A stretch of DNA of 10,935 bases from Candidatus Caccousia avistercoris. GTDB taxonomy: Bacteria; Bacillota; Clostridia; Oscillospirales; Acutalibacteraceae. Location of the stretch: the NCBI GenBank assembly GCA_018715025.1, contig DVMK01000157.1:1-10935 (forward strand). Reading direction: 5' to 3'. Both the position numbers and the translations under genes were made by a program. This document shows positions 1 through 6,836 of this stretch, one piece after another. Every line of letters begins with the position of its first letter. The first letter of the stretch is position 1. The notes under the pieces are model-generated. The model did not search any database. It was not told the DNA's origin and was given only the letters and a program-made list of their open reading frames with translations.

Positions 1-610
1 CAGCCCTTTTTGCCGCCTGCGTCCCGTGAATATGACCAAAATAGCAATCCTGAATGTTTCGTTCCTCCAGCACCTGCAAAATCTCGCCGCAGCGCTGATT
101 GTCAAAGATGGGCGGGTAATGAAGAAAAACCACCGGGCGCAGCCCGTAGCTTTCAGCCTCGTTGAGGGAAGCGGTCAGACGGCCTACCTCCCGGTTGACG
201 ATTTTTTTGTCCTCCGGCGTTTCCGCGTTGTAAATCCACCCTCTCGTGCCGCAGACAGCCACATCCCCCACGGGAACGGCGCTGTTGTGTACCAGCGAGA
301 TGGTATGGAACCCGTTTCCTGTCAAAAAGTCCTCGATTTTTTTCCGCGTGCTCCACCAATAGTCATGGTTTCCCTTCAGCAGAAGCTTTTTCCCCGGCAG
401 GGAGTGCAGAAAGGCGAAATCTTTTTCCGCCTCCTCCAGCTTCATGGCCCAGGAAATATCCCCGGCAACCACCACCGTGTCCTCCGGGGTCACAAGGGCC
501 CTCCAGTTTTTTTCCAGACGTGCCACATAGCCGTTCCAGCCGGGAAACACATCCATGGGCTTGCTGCCGTCCAGGGAAAGGTGGAGGTCGGCAATCACAT
601 AAATTGCCAT
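1..610 (-). CDS. Metallophosphoesterase (calcineurin-like), C-terminus cut by window edge
   Basis: The visible 203 residues form a calcineurin-like phosphoesterase that binds two metals and hydrolyses phosphoester bonds; the substrate cannot be read from sequence. The conserved blocks appear in order: DLH at residues 8-10 (D8, H10), GDIS at 50-53, GNHD at 80-83, a histidine in FLHYPP near residue 173, and GHIHG at 192-196. All metal-ligand blocks are therefore present and only the extreme C-terminus is missing past base 1. There is no signal peptide or membrane segment, so it is probably cytoplasmic. The ATG lies three bases after the thrC stop codon, with only a weak AGGGC upstream, which suggests translation coupled to thrC on one transcript. 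The link to threonine synthesis is positional only. It resembles the small phosphoesterases annotated simply as metallophosphoesterase in Clostridia. The family call is secure; the function is unknown. Confidence 0.9.
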   Translation of the reverse strand, partial: MAIYVIADLHLSLDGSKPMDVFPGWNGYVARLEKNWRALVTPEDTVVVAGDISWAMKLEEAEKDFAFLHSLPGKKLLLKGNHDYWWSTRKKIEDFLTGNGFHTISLVHNSAVPVGDVAVCGTRGWIYNAETPEDKKIVNREVGRLTASLNEAESYGLRPVVFLHYPPIFDNQRCGEILQVLEERNIQDCYFGHIHGTQAAKRA

Positions 611-613
611 GCC

Positions 614-2119
614 CTAGCCCAACATGGCAAGCACGGCCTGCGCCATGCCGTCTTTGGCGCAGCGGCCGGTGAAGCGGACCTTCTTGTCCCGCAGGCGCAG
701 GATCGGCTCCGGCACCGGGGCGCCGGTCAGGGCGGCCAGCTCGTCCACCTGGGCGAACTCATCGCCCGAGGCAGGCTGCCCGGTAATGGCTTCCAGCACG
801 CTGGGGGCAAATTTGTACGGGCTCGCGGTGGAAACCACCACAGTGGGGGTGCGGCTGTCCCCGGTTTCCTTTACATACTGGCCGTACACGTTCACCGCTA
901 CGGCGGTGTGCGTGTCGCACAGGTAACGCTCCGTTTGGAAAAGCGTCCGAATGGCTTCCTTTGTCTCGCTGTCGCCGCAGCACCCGGCCCAGAACAGCTC
1001 CTGAATCCTGGCCAGGGCGGCGCCGTCCACCTGGTAGCGGCCGGTGCGGTTCAGCTGCTGCATCCAGCCTGCCACGCGTCCGCTGTCGCCCCCCGTCATG
1101 TGGTAGAGCAGGCGTTCCAGATTGCTGGAAACCAGAATATCCATAGAGGGGGATATGGTGGCGTGGAAGGGGCGGTTCCGGTCGTAGACGCCGGTGCGGA
1201 GAAACTCCGTCAGCACATTGTTGGCGTTGGAGGCGCAGACAAGCCTGTGGACGGGGAGCCCCATTTCTCTGGCGTAATAGGCGGCCAGAATGTTCCCGAA
1301 GTTGCCGGTAGGCACCACAATGTTGATTTTTTCCCCGGGAGCTTCCAGTTCCCCGGTCTGCATCAGGTCGCAGTAGGCGGAAAAATAATAGACAATCTGC
1401 GGGAGGAGCCTTCCCCAGTTGATGGAATTGGCGCTGGAGAACATCATCCCCCGCTCCGCCAGCCTGGCCTTCACCGCCGGATCGGTAAAAATCTGCTTCA
1501 CCCCTGTCTGCGCATCGTCAAAATTGCCTTCTATGGCGCATACAGAGACGTTTTCCCCTTCCTGTACGGCCATCTGGCACTTCTGCATGTCGCTTACGCC
1601 GTGCTCCGGGTAAAAAACCAGGATCTTTGTCCCGGGAACGTCCCGGAAGCCCTCCAGCGCGGCCTTTCCTGTGTCGCCGGAGGTGGCCGTCAAAATAACC
1701 GCTTCTTTCCCCTCCCCTGTTTTCTGAAGGGAACGTGTCAGCAGATGGGGCAGCAGCTGAAGCGCCATGTCCTTGAAGGCGCAGGTAGGGCCGTGCCACA
1801 GCTCCAGCAGGTACATGGAAAGCTCCCCTTCCTGCTGCAGGCTGAGGGGGGCAGGGTTCCCGCCGGAAAATTTTTCCGGGGCGTAGGCCGCCGCCGCGCA
1901 GGCCTCCAACTCCTCGCGGGTGAATTCCGGCAGGAAATCCGCAAGGATCTTCACCGCCCGTTCCTGGTAGGTACAGTGGGCCAGCGCGGCAAGATCGCTT
2001 TGGGTATATTGGGGAAGCGACTGCGGAACAAACAGCCCGCCGTCCCCGCTTATGCCCTGGGCAATTGCCTGCGGCGCTGAGACAACCTCGCTGCTGTTCC
2101 GCGTACAGCAATATTTCAA
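614..2119 (-). CDS. thrC: Threonine synthase
   Basis: ThrC is the PLP-dependent enzyme that converts O-phosphohomoserine to threonine, the last step of threonine synthesis. Counting from the chosen start, the protein is 501 residues, normal for the family. It has the N-terminal TRN and DGGLFVP blocks, the PLP-binding lysine in GPTCAFKDMALQ (K116), TSGDTGKAA near 147-155 and the PTGNFGN phosphate-binding loop near 275. The longest frame opens with a TTG at 2128, but that codon touches the AAAGAAAGGGG ribosome site with no spacing. A second TTG at 2119 lies nine bases from it and yields MKYCCTRN, which fits the family N-terminus, so 2119 is preferred. A strong promoter lies just upstream (2177-2205), and the metallophosphoesterase gene follows three bases after the stop. 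The aspartokinase remnant near 10700 belongs to the same pathway. Confidence 0.97.
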   Translation of the reverse strand: MKYCCTRNSSEVVSAPQAIAQGISGDGGLFVPQSLPQYTQSDLAALAHCTYQERAVKILADFLPEFTREELEACAAAAYAPEKFSGGNPAPLSLQQEGELSMYLLELWHGPTCAFKDMALQLLPHLLTRSLQKTGEGKEAVILTATSGDTGKAALEGFRDVPGTKILVFYPEHGVSDMQKCQMAVQEGENVSVCAIEGNFDDAQTGVKQIFTDPAVKARLAERGMMFSSANSINWGRLLPQIVYYFSAYCDLMQTGELEAPGEKINIVVPTGNFGNILAAYYAREMGLPVHRLVCASNANNVLTEFLRTGVYDRNRPFHATISPSMDILVSSNLERLLYHMTGGDSGRVAGWMQQLNRTGRYQVDGAALARIQELFWAGCCGDSETKEAIRTLFQTERYLCDTHTAVAVNVYGQYVKETGDSRTPTVVVSTASPYKFAPSVLEAITGQPASGDEFAQVDELAALTGAPVPEPILRLRDKKVRFTGRCAKDGMAQAVLAMLG

Positions 2120-2176
2120 AAGGAACAACCCCTTTCTTTGTCACAGGCGGAATTCCCCGCCCGTTTTCCATGAATT

Positions 2177-2205
2177 ATTTTATCCGATTCTTCCTGTTCT
2201 GTCAA
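2177..2205 (-). promoter_or_regulatory. Sigma-A promoter for thrC
   Basis: A perfect -35 box TTGACA (2205-2200), a 17-base spacer and a -10 box TAAAAT (2182-2177) match the housekeeping consensus. Transcription would begin near 2170, giving a leader of about 50 bases before the TTG start at 2119. The -35 box overlaps the TGA stop of the upstream dipeptidase gene, so thrC can be expressed apart from the genes before it. The leader contains a small inverted repeat (GGCGG / CCGCC, 2146-2161). It is too short to be a T-box or riboswitch. Confidence 0.85.
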
Positions 2206-3119
2206 AGAAATTGGAAGAATTTATAAGCGTTCTCGAAGAAAATTTGCATGACAAGGGCTTCCGGGTAATTGTGCCGGAGAAAGATTTCTGCCAGTTCTTC
2301 CATGGATTCGATGCCGCAGATCCCCTCGGGAAGGCTGGTGCCGTCGAAGTCGCTTCCAATGGCCAGCGCGCTTTCCCCGCCCAGAGAGAGAAAATGCTCT
2401 GCGTGGCGCAGCACGTCCTCCCCGCTGGCCTTCCCGGAGGAAAGAAATTCCGGGGCAAGGTTCAGGCCGACGATTCCGCCCCGGTCGCAGATAAGGCGGA
2501 ACTGCTCGTCCGTCAGGTTCCTGGGGTGGCCGCAGACGGCTCTGGCGTTGGAATGGCTGGCGGCGAGAGGGCCGGAAGAAGCCTCTGCCACAGAATAAAA
2601 CAGCCGCTCGCTGGCATGGGAAAGATCAATAACCATAGAAAGCCGCTCCATTTCCGCCACGGCGGCTTTGCCGAAGGCGGTAAGGCCGCTTGGGCGGGCG
2701 GAAAGGATTCCCCCGCCTATCTCGTTTTCTCCGTTCCAGGTAAGGGTCATCATGCGCACGCCGCAGCGGTACAGGCGGCGAAGCTGTTCCAGGCTGCCCG
2801 CCGCCGCGGCCCCGCTCTCCACGGTGAGAAGAACCCCGCACTGGCCGGGCTTCACCGCCTGCAGGTCTTTCCCGGACGTTACCAGCTTCATTTCCGGGCG
2901 GCTCTGCAGCTCCCGCTGCAGCAGGGAGAAAGCGCGGTCAAAAATTCCTGTGGCCTCTGCCCCGCGGGCTTCGTCGGAAATCCACACGGCAAAGCACTGG
3001 ATCCAGGGGGAATACCGCAGGCCGCGGCTCACATCCAGCTGGCAGCTGTTTTCCCAAAGGCTCTGCCCGGTGCGCAGGCACTCCACCAGGGTGTCGCAGT
3101 GCAAATCAAACAGCTTCAA
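2202..3119 (-). CDS. Membrane dipeptidase (peptidase family M19)
   Basis: This 305-residue protein is a renal-dipeptidase-type zinc peptidase that cleaves dipeptides. The binuclear zinc site is complete and in family order: HCD at 7-9 (H7, D9), the bridging glutamate in VESGA (E101), H168 in DLSHAS, H189 in SHSNARA, and the acidic residue in GSDFDG (D257). No signal peptide is visible, so it is probably cytoplasmic despite the family name. Bacterial M19 enzymes are thought to salvage dipeptides or D-amino-acid peptides; the substrate here is not known. The start is TTG, overlapping the TGA stop of the preceding YraN-family gene in a TTGA arrangement, with G-rich ribosome sites just before it, so translation is probably coupled. 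It is the last gene of the cluster that begins at rplS. No terminator separates it from thrC, and the thrC promoter overlaps its stop. Confidence 0.93.
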   Translation of the reverse strand: MKLFDLHCDTLVECLRTGQSLWENSCQLDVSRGLRYSPWIQCFAVWISDEARGAEATGIFDRAFSLLQRELQSRPEMKLVTSGKDLQAVKPGQCGVLLTVESGAAAAGSLEQLRRLYRCGVRMMTLTWNGENEIGGGILSARPSGLTAFGKAAVAEMERLSMVIDLSHASERLFYSVAEASSGPLAASHSNARAVCGHPRNLTDEQFRLICDRGGIVGLNLAPEFLSSGKASGEDVLRHAEHFLSLGGESALAIGSDFDGTSLPEGICGIESMEELAEIFLRHNYPEALVMQIFFENAYKFFQFL

Positions 3120-3484
3120 TAGCCCCGCCCTCCCTCAAATGCGTTTTCAATATGAGTGACCTGCCGGCTTCCGTCCGGCGCCCGCAGAATGGCCACCACG
3201 TCGAAGCGGGGCTGCAGGGCGGTGGGATGAGAGCCCAGGTAAAAAACAGCCGTCTGTATCAGCCGCCGTTTCTTTTGAGGGGTGACGGCCTCCAGCGGAG
3301 AAACCAGGCCGCCGGCTTTCCGCTCCTTCACCTCCACAAACACCAGGTAGCTTTGGTTGGAGGCAATGAGGTCAATCTCTCCATAGCGGCTGTGGAAATT
3401 TCTCGCTTCCACACGGTACCCCTTTTCTTCCAGGTAGCGGGCGGCGTACTGTTCCCCGGCCTGGCCGGCGTTCTTAGCCGACAT
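3116..3484 (-). CDS. YraN / UPF0102 family nuclease-like protein
   Basis: This 122-residue protein belongs to the UPF0102 (YraN) family, which has the Holliday-junction-resolvase / restriction-endonuclease-like fold. The N-terminal G-x-x-G-E helix motif (GQAGEQYAARYL, residues 7-18) and the catalytic-type residues are present: GEIDLI with E36 and D38, and VFVEVK with E51 and K53, which together form the usual metal-binding E-D-ExK pattern. The cellular role of the family is not settled. The ATG overlaps the 3' end of rnhB by 11 bases and is preceded by GGGGAGG nine bases upstream. The rnhB-yraN pairing is widespread in bacteria, which supports the call. Its stop overlaps the TTG start of the dipeptidase gene. 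Confidence 0.93.
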   Translation of the reverse strand: MSAKNAGQAGEQYAARYLEEKGYRVEARNFHSRYGEIDLIASNQSYLVFVEVKERKAGGLVSPLEAVTPQKKRRLIQTAVFYLGSHPTALQPRFDVVAILRAPDGSRQVTHIENAFEGGRGY

Positions 3485-4118
3485 GCCCGGATTCCTCCCC
3501 GCCCAGGATTTTTGTCAGAAAGGAACGCCGGTGGATGGGGCTGGGGCCGTATTGCTTCAGAAGCTCTATGTGCAGCTTTGTTCCGTACCCCTTGTGCTTG
3601 GCAAACTGGTATTGCGGGTAAAGGGCGTCCATCTTTTCCATGTACCGATCCCGGCTTACCTTGGCCAGGATGGAAGCGGCGGCGATGCTGGCGGAGAGGG
3701 AATCGCCCTTCACAATGGTTTCCCCCGGAATATCCAGCGGGGGCATGCGGTTTCCATCCACCAGGGCAAAATCAGCAGGGATGGCAAGCCCTGCGCAGGC
3801 CCGCTTCATAGCCAGGTAGGTGGCCTGCAGAATGTTTATTTCATCAATCTCCTGCTCGCTGGCGCTGGCTACGCACCAGGCCGCCGCCTTTTCGCAGATG
3901 ACGCCGTACAATTCCTCCCGCTTTTTTGCTGTGAGCTTTTTCGAGTCGTTCAGGCCTTTTATTTCCACATGGTCAGGAAGAATAACGGCGGCGGCGTAGA
4001 CCGGGGCGGCCAAAGGGCCGCGCCCTGCCTCGTCGATGCCGCACACCGCGGAATAGCCCTTCCCGGCGGCCTTATGCTCGTAAAGGAACCAATCCTGCTG
4101 CTGTTCCTTTTTTTCCAT
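3474..4118 (-). CDS. rnhB: Ribonuclease HII
   Basis: RNase HII cuts RNA in RNA:DNA hybrids and starts removal of single ribonucleotides from DNA. The 214-residue protein has the diagnostic N-terminal GIDEAGRGPLAAPV with catalytic D29 and E30. The other two acidic residues are D121 in LVDGNR and D139 in VKGDS, followed by the ASILAKVSRDR block at 148-158; all four acidic residues are present. The frame is open upstream to 4211, but that would overlap rbgA by about 77 bases. The ATG at 4118 gives the expected N-terminus and has a GGCGGAAG ribosome site. The gap to rbgA is 16 bases, and the end overlaps the YraN-family gene by 11 bases, so the genes read as one operon. The protein is cytoplasmic and unlike anything membrane-bound. 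Confidence 0.96.
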   Translation of the reverse strand: MEKKEQQQDWFLYEHKAAGKGYSAVCGIDEAGRGPLAAPVYAAAVILPDHVEIKGLNDSKKLTAKKREELYGVICEKAAAWCVASASEQEIDEINILQATYLAMKRACAGLAIPADFALVDGNRMPPLDIPGETIVKGDSLSASIAAASILAKVSRDRYMEKMDALYPQYQFAKHKGYGTKLHIELLKQYGPSPIHRRSFLTKILGGEESGHVG

Positions 4119-4134
4119 GGCGCTTCCGCCCTTT

Positions 4135-5034
4135 CTACTGCGGCCGGGCCGGGGCCTTTTCCAAGGTAATCCGCCCCAGCTTGGCGCTTCTGAATTCGTC
4201 CAAAACGGCAATGGAGGCCCGCTCTGTGTTCACGACGCCCCCGGCCATAAGCATGCCCCTGTTCTTTCCTATCTGCTCCAGCAGCTGGTCGCCCCGGTAT
4301 TGCTCCAAGCCGCCCTCCAGCCTGTAGCGCTGGCGCAGGGCTTCCGGGTACAGGGCGGCCAGCAGCTCCAGCAGGCGGGCGGCCAGGTGCTCGGTGTCAA
4401 CCACCTCGTCCCGCACGGCGCCGGTAAAGGCCAGGTGCTCGCCCACCAGCTTGTCTTCAAATTTAGGCCACAGCACGCCGGGGGTGTCCAAAAGATCGAA
4501 CCCTTTCCCAATGGCAAACCAGCGGTTTTCCCTGGTAACGCCGGGGCGGTCCTCCACATTGGCCTTGCCGCCCTTGCAGAGGCGGTTGATGAGGGAGGAT
4601 TTCCCCACGTTGGGAATGCCCACCACCATCACCCGAATGGTGCGGCCCACCATCCCCTTTTTTTCCCAGGCGGCGATCCTGTCCCGCAGGACCTCCCGCA
4701 CCAGCGGGATGAAGCCGGAAATCCCCTTGCCGGAACGGCAGTCCAGCGCAATGGCGGGGATTCCCTGGGAGCGGTAATATTCCAGCCAGCCTTTTGTGGC
4801 CACTGGGTCAGCCATGTCGCTTTTCGTCATCAGGATAACCCGCGGCTTCCCCTGGATCAGCTTGTGAAGAACCGGGTTCCGGCTGGAAACCGGCACGCGG
4901 GCGTCCACCAGCTCTGCCACGGCGTCCACCTGCTTGATATATTTTTCCATTTGCCGTTTGGTCCGGGTCATGTGGCCCGGGAACCATTGAATGGAAACAG
5001 CCTCGCTCTCCGGCTGCTTTTTCTCGTTTCTCAT
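4135..5034 (-). CDS. rbgA: Ribosome biogenesis GTPase RbgA (YlqF)
   Basis: RbgA is a circularly permuted GTPase needed for late assembly of the 50S subunit. The permuted motif order is visible in the 299 residues: G4 TKSD (70-73), then G1 GIPNVGKSS (139-147), G2 in RPGVT (163-167) and G3 DTPG (183-186), followed by a helical C-terminal RNA-binding region. IQWFPGHM near residues 15-22 carries H21, equivalent to the catalytic histidine (His9) of the Bacillus subtilis enzyme. The N-terminus is about 12 residues longer than in B. subtilis. The ATG at 5034 follows an AGAAAGG about 11 bases away, a slightly long spacing. The gene sits 23 bases after a lepB gene and 16 bases before rnhB. Co-location with rplS is fitting, because both act in 50S formation. 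Confidence 0.96.
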   Translation of the reverse strand: MRNEKKQPESEAVSIQWFPGHMTRTKRQMEKYIKQVDAVAELVDARVPVSSRNPVLHKLIQGKPRVILMTKSDMADPVATKGWLEYYRSQGIPAIALDCRSGKGISGFIPLVREVLRDRIAAWEKKGMVGRTIRVMVVGIPNVGKSSLINRLCKGGKANVEDRPGVTRENRWFAIGKGFDLLDTPGVLWPKFEDKLVGEHLAFTGAVRDEVVDTEHLAARLLELLAALYPEALRQRYRLEGGLEQYRGDQLLEQIGKNRGMLMAGGVVNTERASIAVLDEFRSAKLGRITLEKAPARPQ

Positions 5035-5057
5035 AGTAAAAAATGCCTTTCTGAAGG

Positions 5058-5639
5058 TTATTCAATCCTGCCGAAACGCTGGAAGGGGAACACAATCCAT
5101 TCCGCCGTTCCCATAATATAGCGCTCGTCCACCATGCCCACGTCGTCGCTGCGGCTGTCGTTGGAAACCGCCCGGTTGTCGCCCAGAACAAAGACGCACC
5201 CCTCGGGAACGGTAAGGGGGAAGGTATAGTCTGAGGGCTGGGTGGTAATCCCGTTTTCAATGTAAGCGCTTTCGTCCAGGAGGACGCCGTCCACATACAC
5301 GTCCCCTTTTTCAAAATCAATGTCCACAGTCTGCCCGGCTGTGGCGATGATTCGTTTGATAATGGGCTGCGACAGCCCCTGCGTTCTGGTAATTACCACC
5401 ACGTCCCCTGCTTCGGGCTTGTGCAGGGCGCTGGAAATGAGCACCCGGTCCCCCGACTCCAGAGTGGGGAGCATGGAGGGCCCGCTCACGTTTACAATCC
5501 GGAAAAAGAAGGTGAAGACTACAACGATAATAATAACCGCTGAAATCAGCGCCTCCATCCATTCATAGCAATTCTCTGAGAAGGGTTCCCTGCCGGAGTC
5601 CTTTCCGGTTTTGACGGATTCCTCAGAACGATCCCGCAT
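5058..5639 (-). CDS. lepB: Signal peptidase I (downstream copy)
   Basis: This enzyme removes signal peptides from exported proteins on the outer face of the membrane, using a serine-lysine dyad. The 193-residue protein has a charged N-terminal tail of about 27 residues, one membrane segment (about 30-46), the serine box SGPSMLPTL with S55, the lysine box PIIKRIIAT with K95, and the GDNRAVSNDSR box at 153-163. All boxes needed for catalysis are intact, and the length is normal for Gram-positive SipS-type enzymes. The ATG at 5639 has a clear AAGGAGG site about eight bases upstream. It follows the second lepB gene by only 18 bases. The two share long conserved stretches (KPEAGDVVVI / KPKAGDVVVI, VPEGCVFVLGDNR, GMVD-RY), so they are tandem paralogues. 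Division of substrates between them cannot be read from sequence. Confidence 0.95.
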   Translation of the reverse strand: MRDRSEESVKTGKDSGREPFSENCYEWMEALISAVIIIVVVFTFFFRIVNVSGPSMLPTLESGDRVLISSALHKPEAGDVVVITRTQGLSQPIIKRIIATAGQTVDIDFEKGDVYVDGVLLDESAYIENGITTQPSDYTFPLTVPEGCVFVLGDNRAVSNDSRSDDVGMVDERYIMGTAEWIVFPFQRFGRIE

Positions 5640-5657
5640 GGCGCTTCCCTCCTTCCC

Positions 5658-6200
5658 TTACTGGCCGCCGAAGGAAAACAGCACCCGTCCAATGACGTAG
5701 CGGGCGTCTACCATGCCAAGGTCGGAGGAGCGGCTGTCGGTGGAAACCTCGCGGTTGTCACCCAAAACAAACACACAGCCCTCCGGCACTGTCTGGGGAA
5801 ACGCAACGTCGTGGGAATAGGTGGGAACAAGCCCCAGGTAAGCGCTTTCGTCCAAAAGCTCCCCGTCCACATACACGTTTCCCGCCCCGTCCAGGTCTAC
5901 GGTCTGGCCCTCGGTGGCGATGATCCTTTTGATGACGAATTCGTTCAGGTTGGTATTGGTGGCGTCGATGACCACCACGTCCCCCGCCTTGGGCTGGTAC
6001 CCCACCGCCTGGACAATCACCCGCATGCCGTCCGTATAGTTTGGGAGCATGGAATCTCCCTTTACCGCGTTGACGCGCACCACAAAGGTGAAAAACAGCA
6101 TGGCGATAATGATGGCGACGCCCAGCGCCTCCAGCCATTCATACACCGCCAATACTCCCTTGGAAGGCCCGGAACGCTGGGCCGCTGCTTCCTGCTGCAT
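5658..6200 (-). CDS. lepB: Signal peptidase I (upstream copy)
   Basis: This is a second signal peptidase I of the Ser/Lys type, directly upstream of and paralogous to the other copy. Numbered from the chosen start (180 residues), it has one N-terminal membrane segment (about 25-42), KGDSMLPNY with catalytic S50, FVIKRIIATEGQTVD with K91, and GDNREVSTDSR at 147-157. The frame is open from an ATG at 6215, which has only a weak ribosome site. The ATG at 6200 is preceded by GAGGG at eight bases and is preferred; the longer form would add MRETI. The gene follows the rplS terminator (6275-6302), and I see no strong promoter in the roughly 75 bases between them. Its expression may therefore depend on read-through from rplS. 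The C-terminus is shorter than in the downstream copy, ending soon after the last conserved strand. Confidence 0.93.
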   Translation of the reverse strand: MQQEAAAQRSGPSKGVLAVYEWLEALGVAIIIAMLFFTFVVRVNAVKGDSMLPNYTDGMRVIVQAVGYQPKAGDVVVIDATNTNLNEFVIKRIIATEGQTVDLDGAGNVYVDGELLDESAYLGLVPTYSHDVAFPQTVPEGCVFVLGDNREVSTDSRSSDLGMVDARYVIGRVLFSFGGQ

Positions 6201-6274
6201 GATGGTTTCCCTCATTTCATCCGGTCAAAAAATGTCATTCTGGTGTTCCTCTGCGGTTTCCCGCCGGGGATAAA

Positions 6275-6302
6275 GAAAAAAGGGACAGCTCAGTGTCCCT
6301 TT
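6275..6302 (-). terminator. Rho-independent terminator after rplS
   Basis: On the minus strand a nine-base-pair stem (AAAGGGACA / TGTCCCTTT) with a six-base loop is followed by a run of T, starting about 10 bases after the rplS stop. It separates rplS from the signal peptidase genes. Because no good promoter is visible after it, it may act as a partial terminator that lowers, rather than stops, transcription into the downstream cluster. Confidence 0.85.
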
Positions 6303-6311
6303 CCGCATGGA

Positions 6312-6656
6312 TTATTTAATCTGCTCTTTTACCTTGGCAGCCTTGCCCACCCTGTCGCGCAGGAAGTACAGCTTCGCCCTGCGTACACGGCCCTTGCGGA
6401 CAACAGTGACAGCCTTTACATTGGGGGAGTGAAGCGGGAAAACTCTTTCCACGCCCACGCCATAGGAAACGCGGCGAACCGTGAAGGTTTCGGAAATGCC
6501 GCTGCCCTTGCGGGCGATTACGGTACCCTCGAAAACCTGGATTCTTTCCCGCTCGCCTTCACGGATGTTCACGTCAATTCTGACAGTGTCGCCAATGTCG
6601 AACTGGGGAATTTCCGTCTTTGCGGAGTCCTGAGCGATTAACTTCAATGCGTCCAT
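6312..6656 (-). CDS. rplS: 50S ribosomal protein L19
   Basis: L19 is a structural protein of the 50S subunit located at the interface with the 30S subunit. The 114 residues have the standard family layout and length: N-terminal MDALKLIA, the FDIGDTVRIDVNIREGERERIQVFEG strand region (split here as FDIGDTVRI and REGERERIQVFEG), RKGSGISETFTVRR, GVGVERVFPLHSP, and the basic C-terminal RRAKLYFLRDRVGKAAK. The frame is open further to 6683, but the ATG at 6656 has a strong AGGAGG seven bases upstream and gives the canonical N-terminus. A good promoter (6792-6820) and a structured leader of about 130 bases precede it, and a terminator follows directly. L19 leaders are known autoregulatory elements in Bacillota, so control by L19 binding its own leader is plausible. 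Confidence 0.98.
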   Translation of the reverse strand: MDALKLIAQDSAKTEIPQFDIGDTVRIDVNIREGERERIQVFEGTVIARKGSGISETFTVRRVSYGVGVERVFPLHSPNVKAVTVVRKGRVRRAKLYFLRDRVGKAAKVKEQIK

Positions 6657-6786
6657 TTGATTTCCTCCTAAGTTTTCAGACATTCATGCCGCTGTTGCAG
6701 AACTGGGCAGAGGACTGTCCGCTTCAATGTCTCGGAAAAATTCCGGGCATTGAACCCCACCGGAAAACCGGCGGTTTCCAAATGCC
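6657..6786 (-). promoter_or_regulatory. Structured 5' leader of rplS (candidate L19 leader)
   Basis: The untranslated leader folds into two evident hairpins. One is CCGCCGG-TTTT-CCGGTGG (6757-6774, seven pairs with one G-T). The other is longer: TTCAATG and CATTGAA (6723-6754) enclose CGGAA / TTCCG. The strong AGGAGG site follows at the 3' end. Rfam has a ribosomal protein L19 leader family in Bacillota in this position. I have not matched this sequence to that model, so its identity is inferred from position and structure. Confidence 0.5.
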
Positions 6787-6791
6787 TATAT

Positions 6792-6820
6792 ATTGTACCA
6801 TAAGGCGTGGATTTGCGCAA
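6792..6820 (-). promoter_or_regulatory. Sigma-A promoter for rplS
   Basis: A -35 box TTGCGC (6820-6815), a 17-base spacer and a -10 box TACAAT (6797-6792) lie directly after the stop codon of the radical SAM-linked gene. The start point would be near 6785. I see no terminator between that stop and this promoter, so read-through from the radical SAM operon into rplS is possible. Confidence 0.8.
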
Positions 6821-6836
6821 GTGGCAATTTGCCGGA

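Noticed and set aside
26..2080. A very long plus-strand open frame (684 codons) antisense to thrC and the metallophosphoesterase gene
   Set aside because: It lies opposite two clear genes, lacks family resemblance and has a composition rich in Gly, Ala, Pro, His, Gln and Arg, as expected from the complement of GC-rich coding DNA.
2129..2201. A T-box or other amino-acid riboswitch upstream of thrC
   Set aside because: The leader is only about 50 bases with one small hairpin, too short for a T-box, and has no terminator/antiterminator pair.
2052..5121. Long plus-strand frames opposite the dipeptidase, rnhB and rbgA genes (for example 2052-3122, 3483-4169, 4117-5121)
   Set aside because: They mirror well-identified minus-strand genes and show no domains, sensible starts or ribosome sites.
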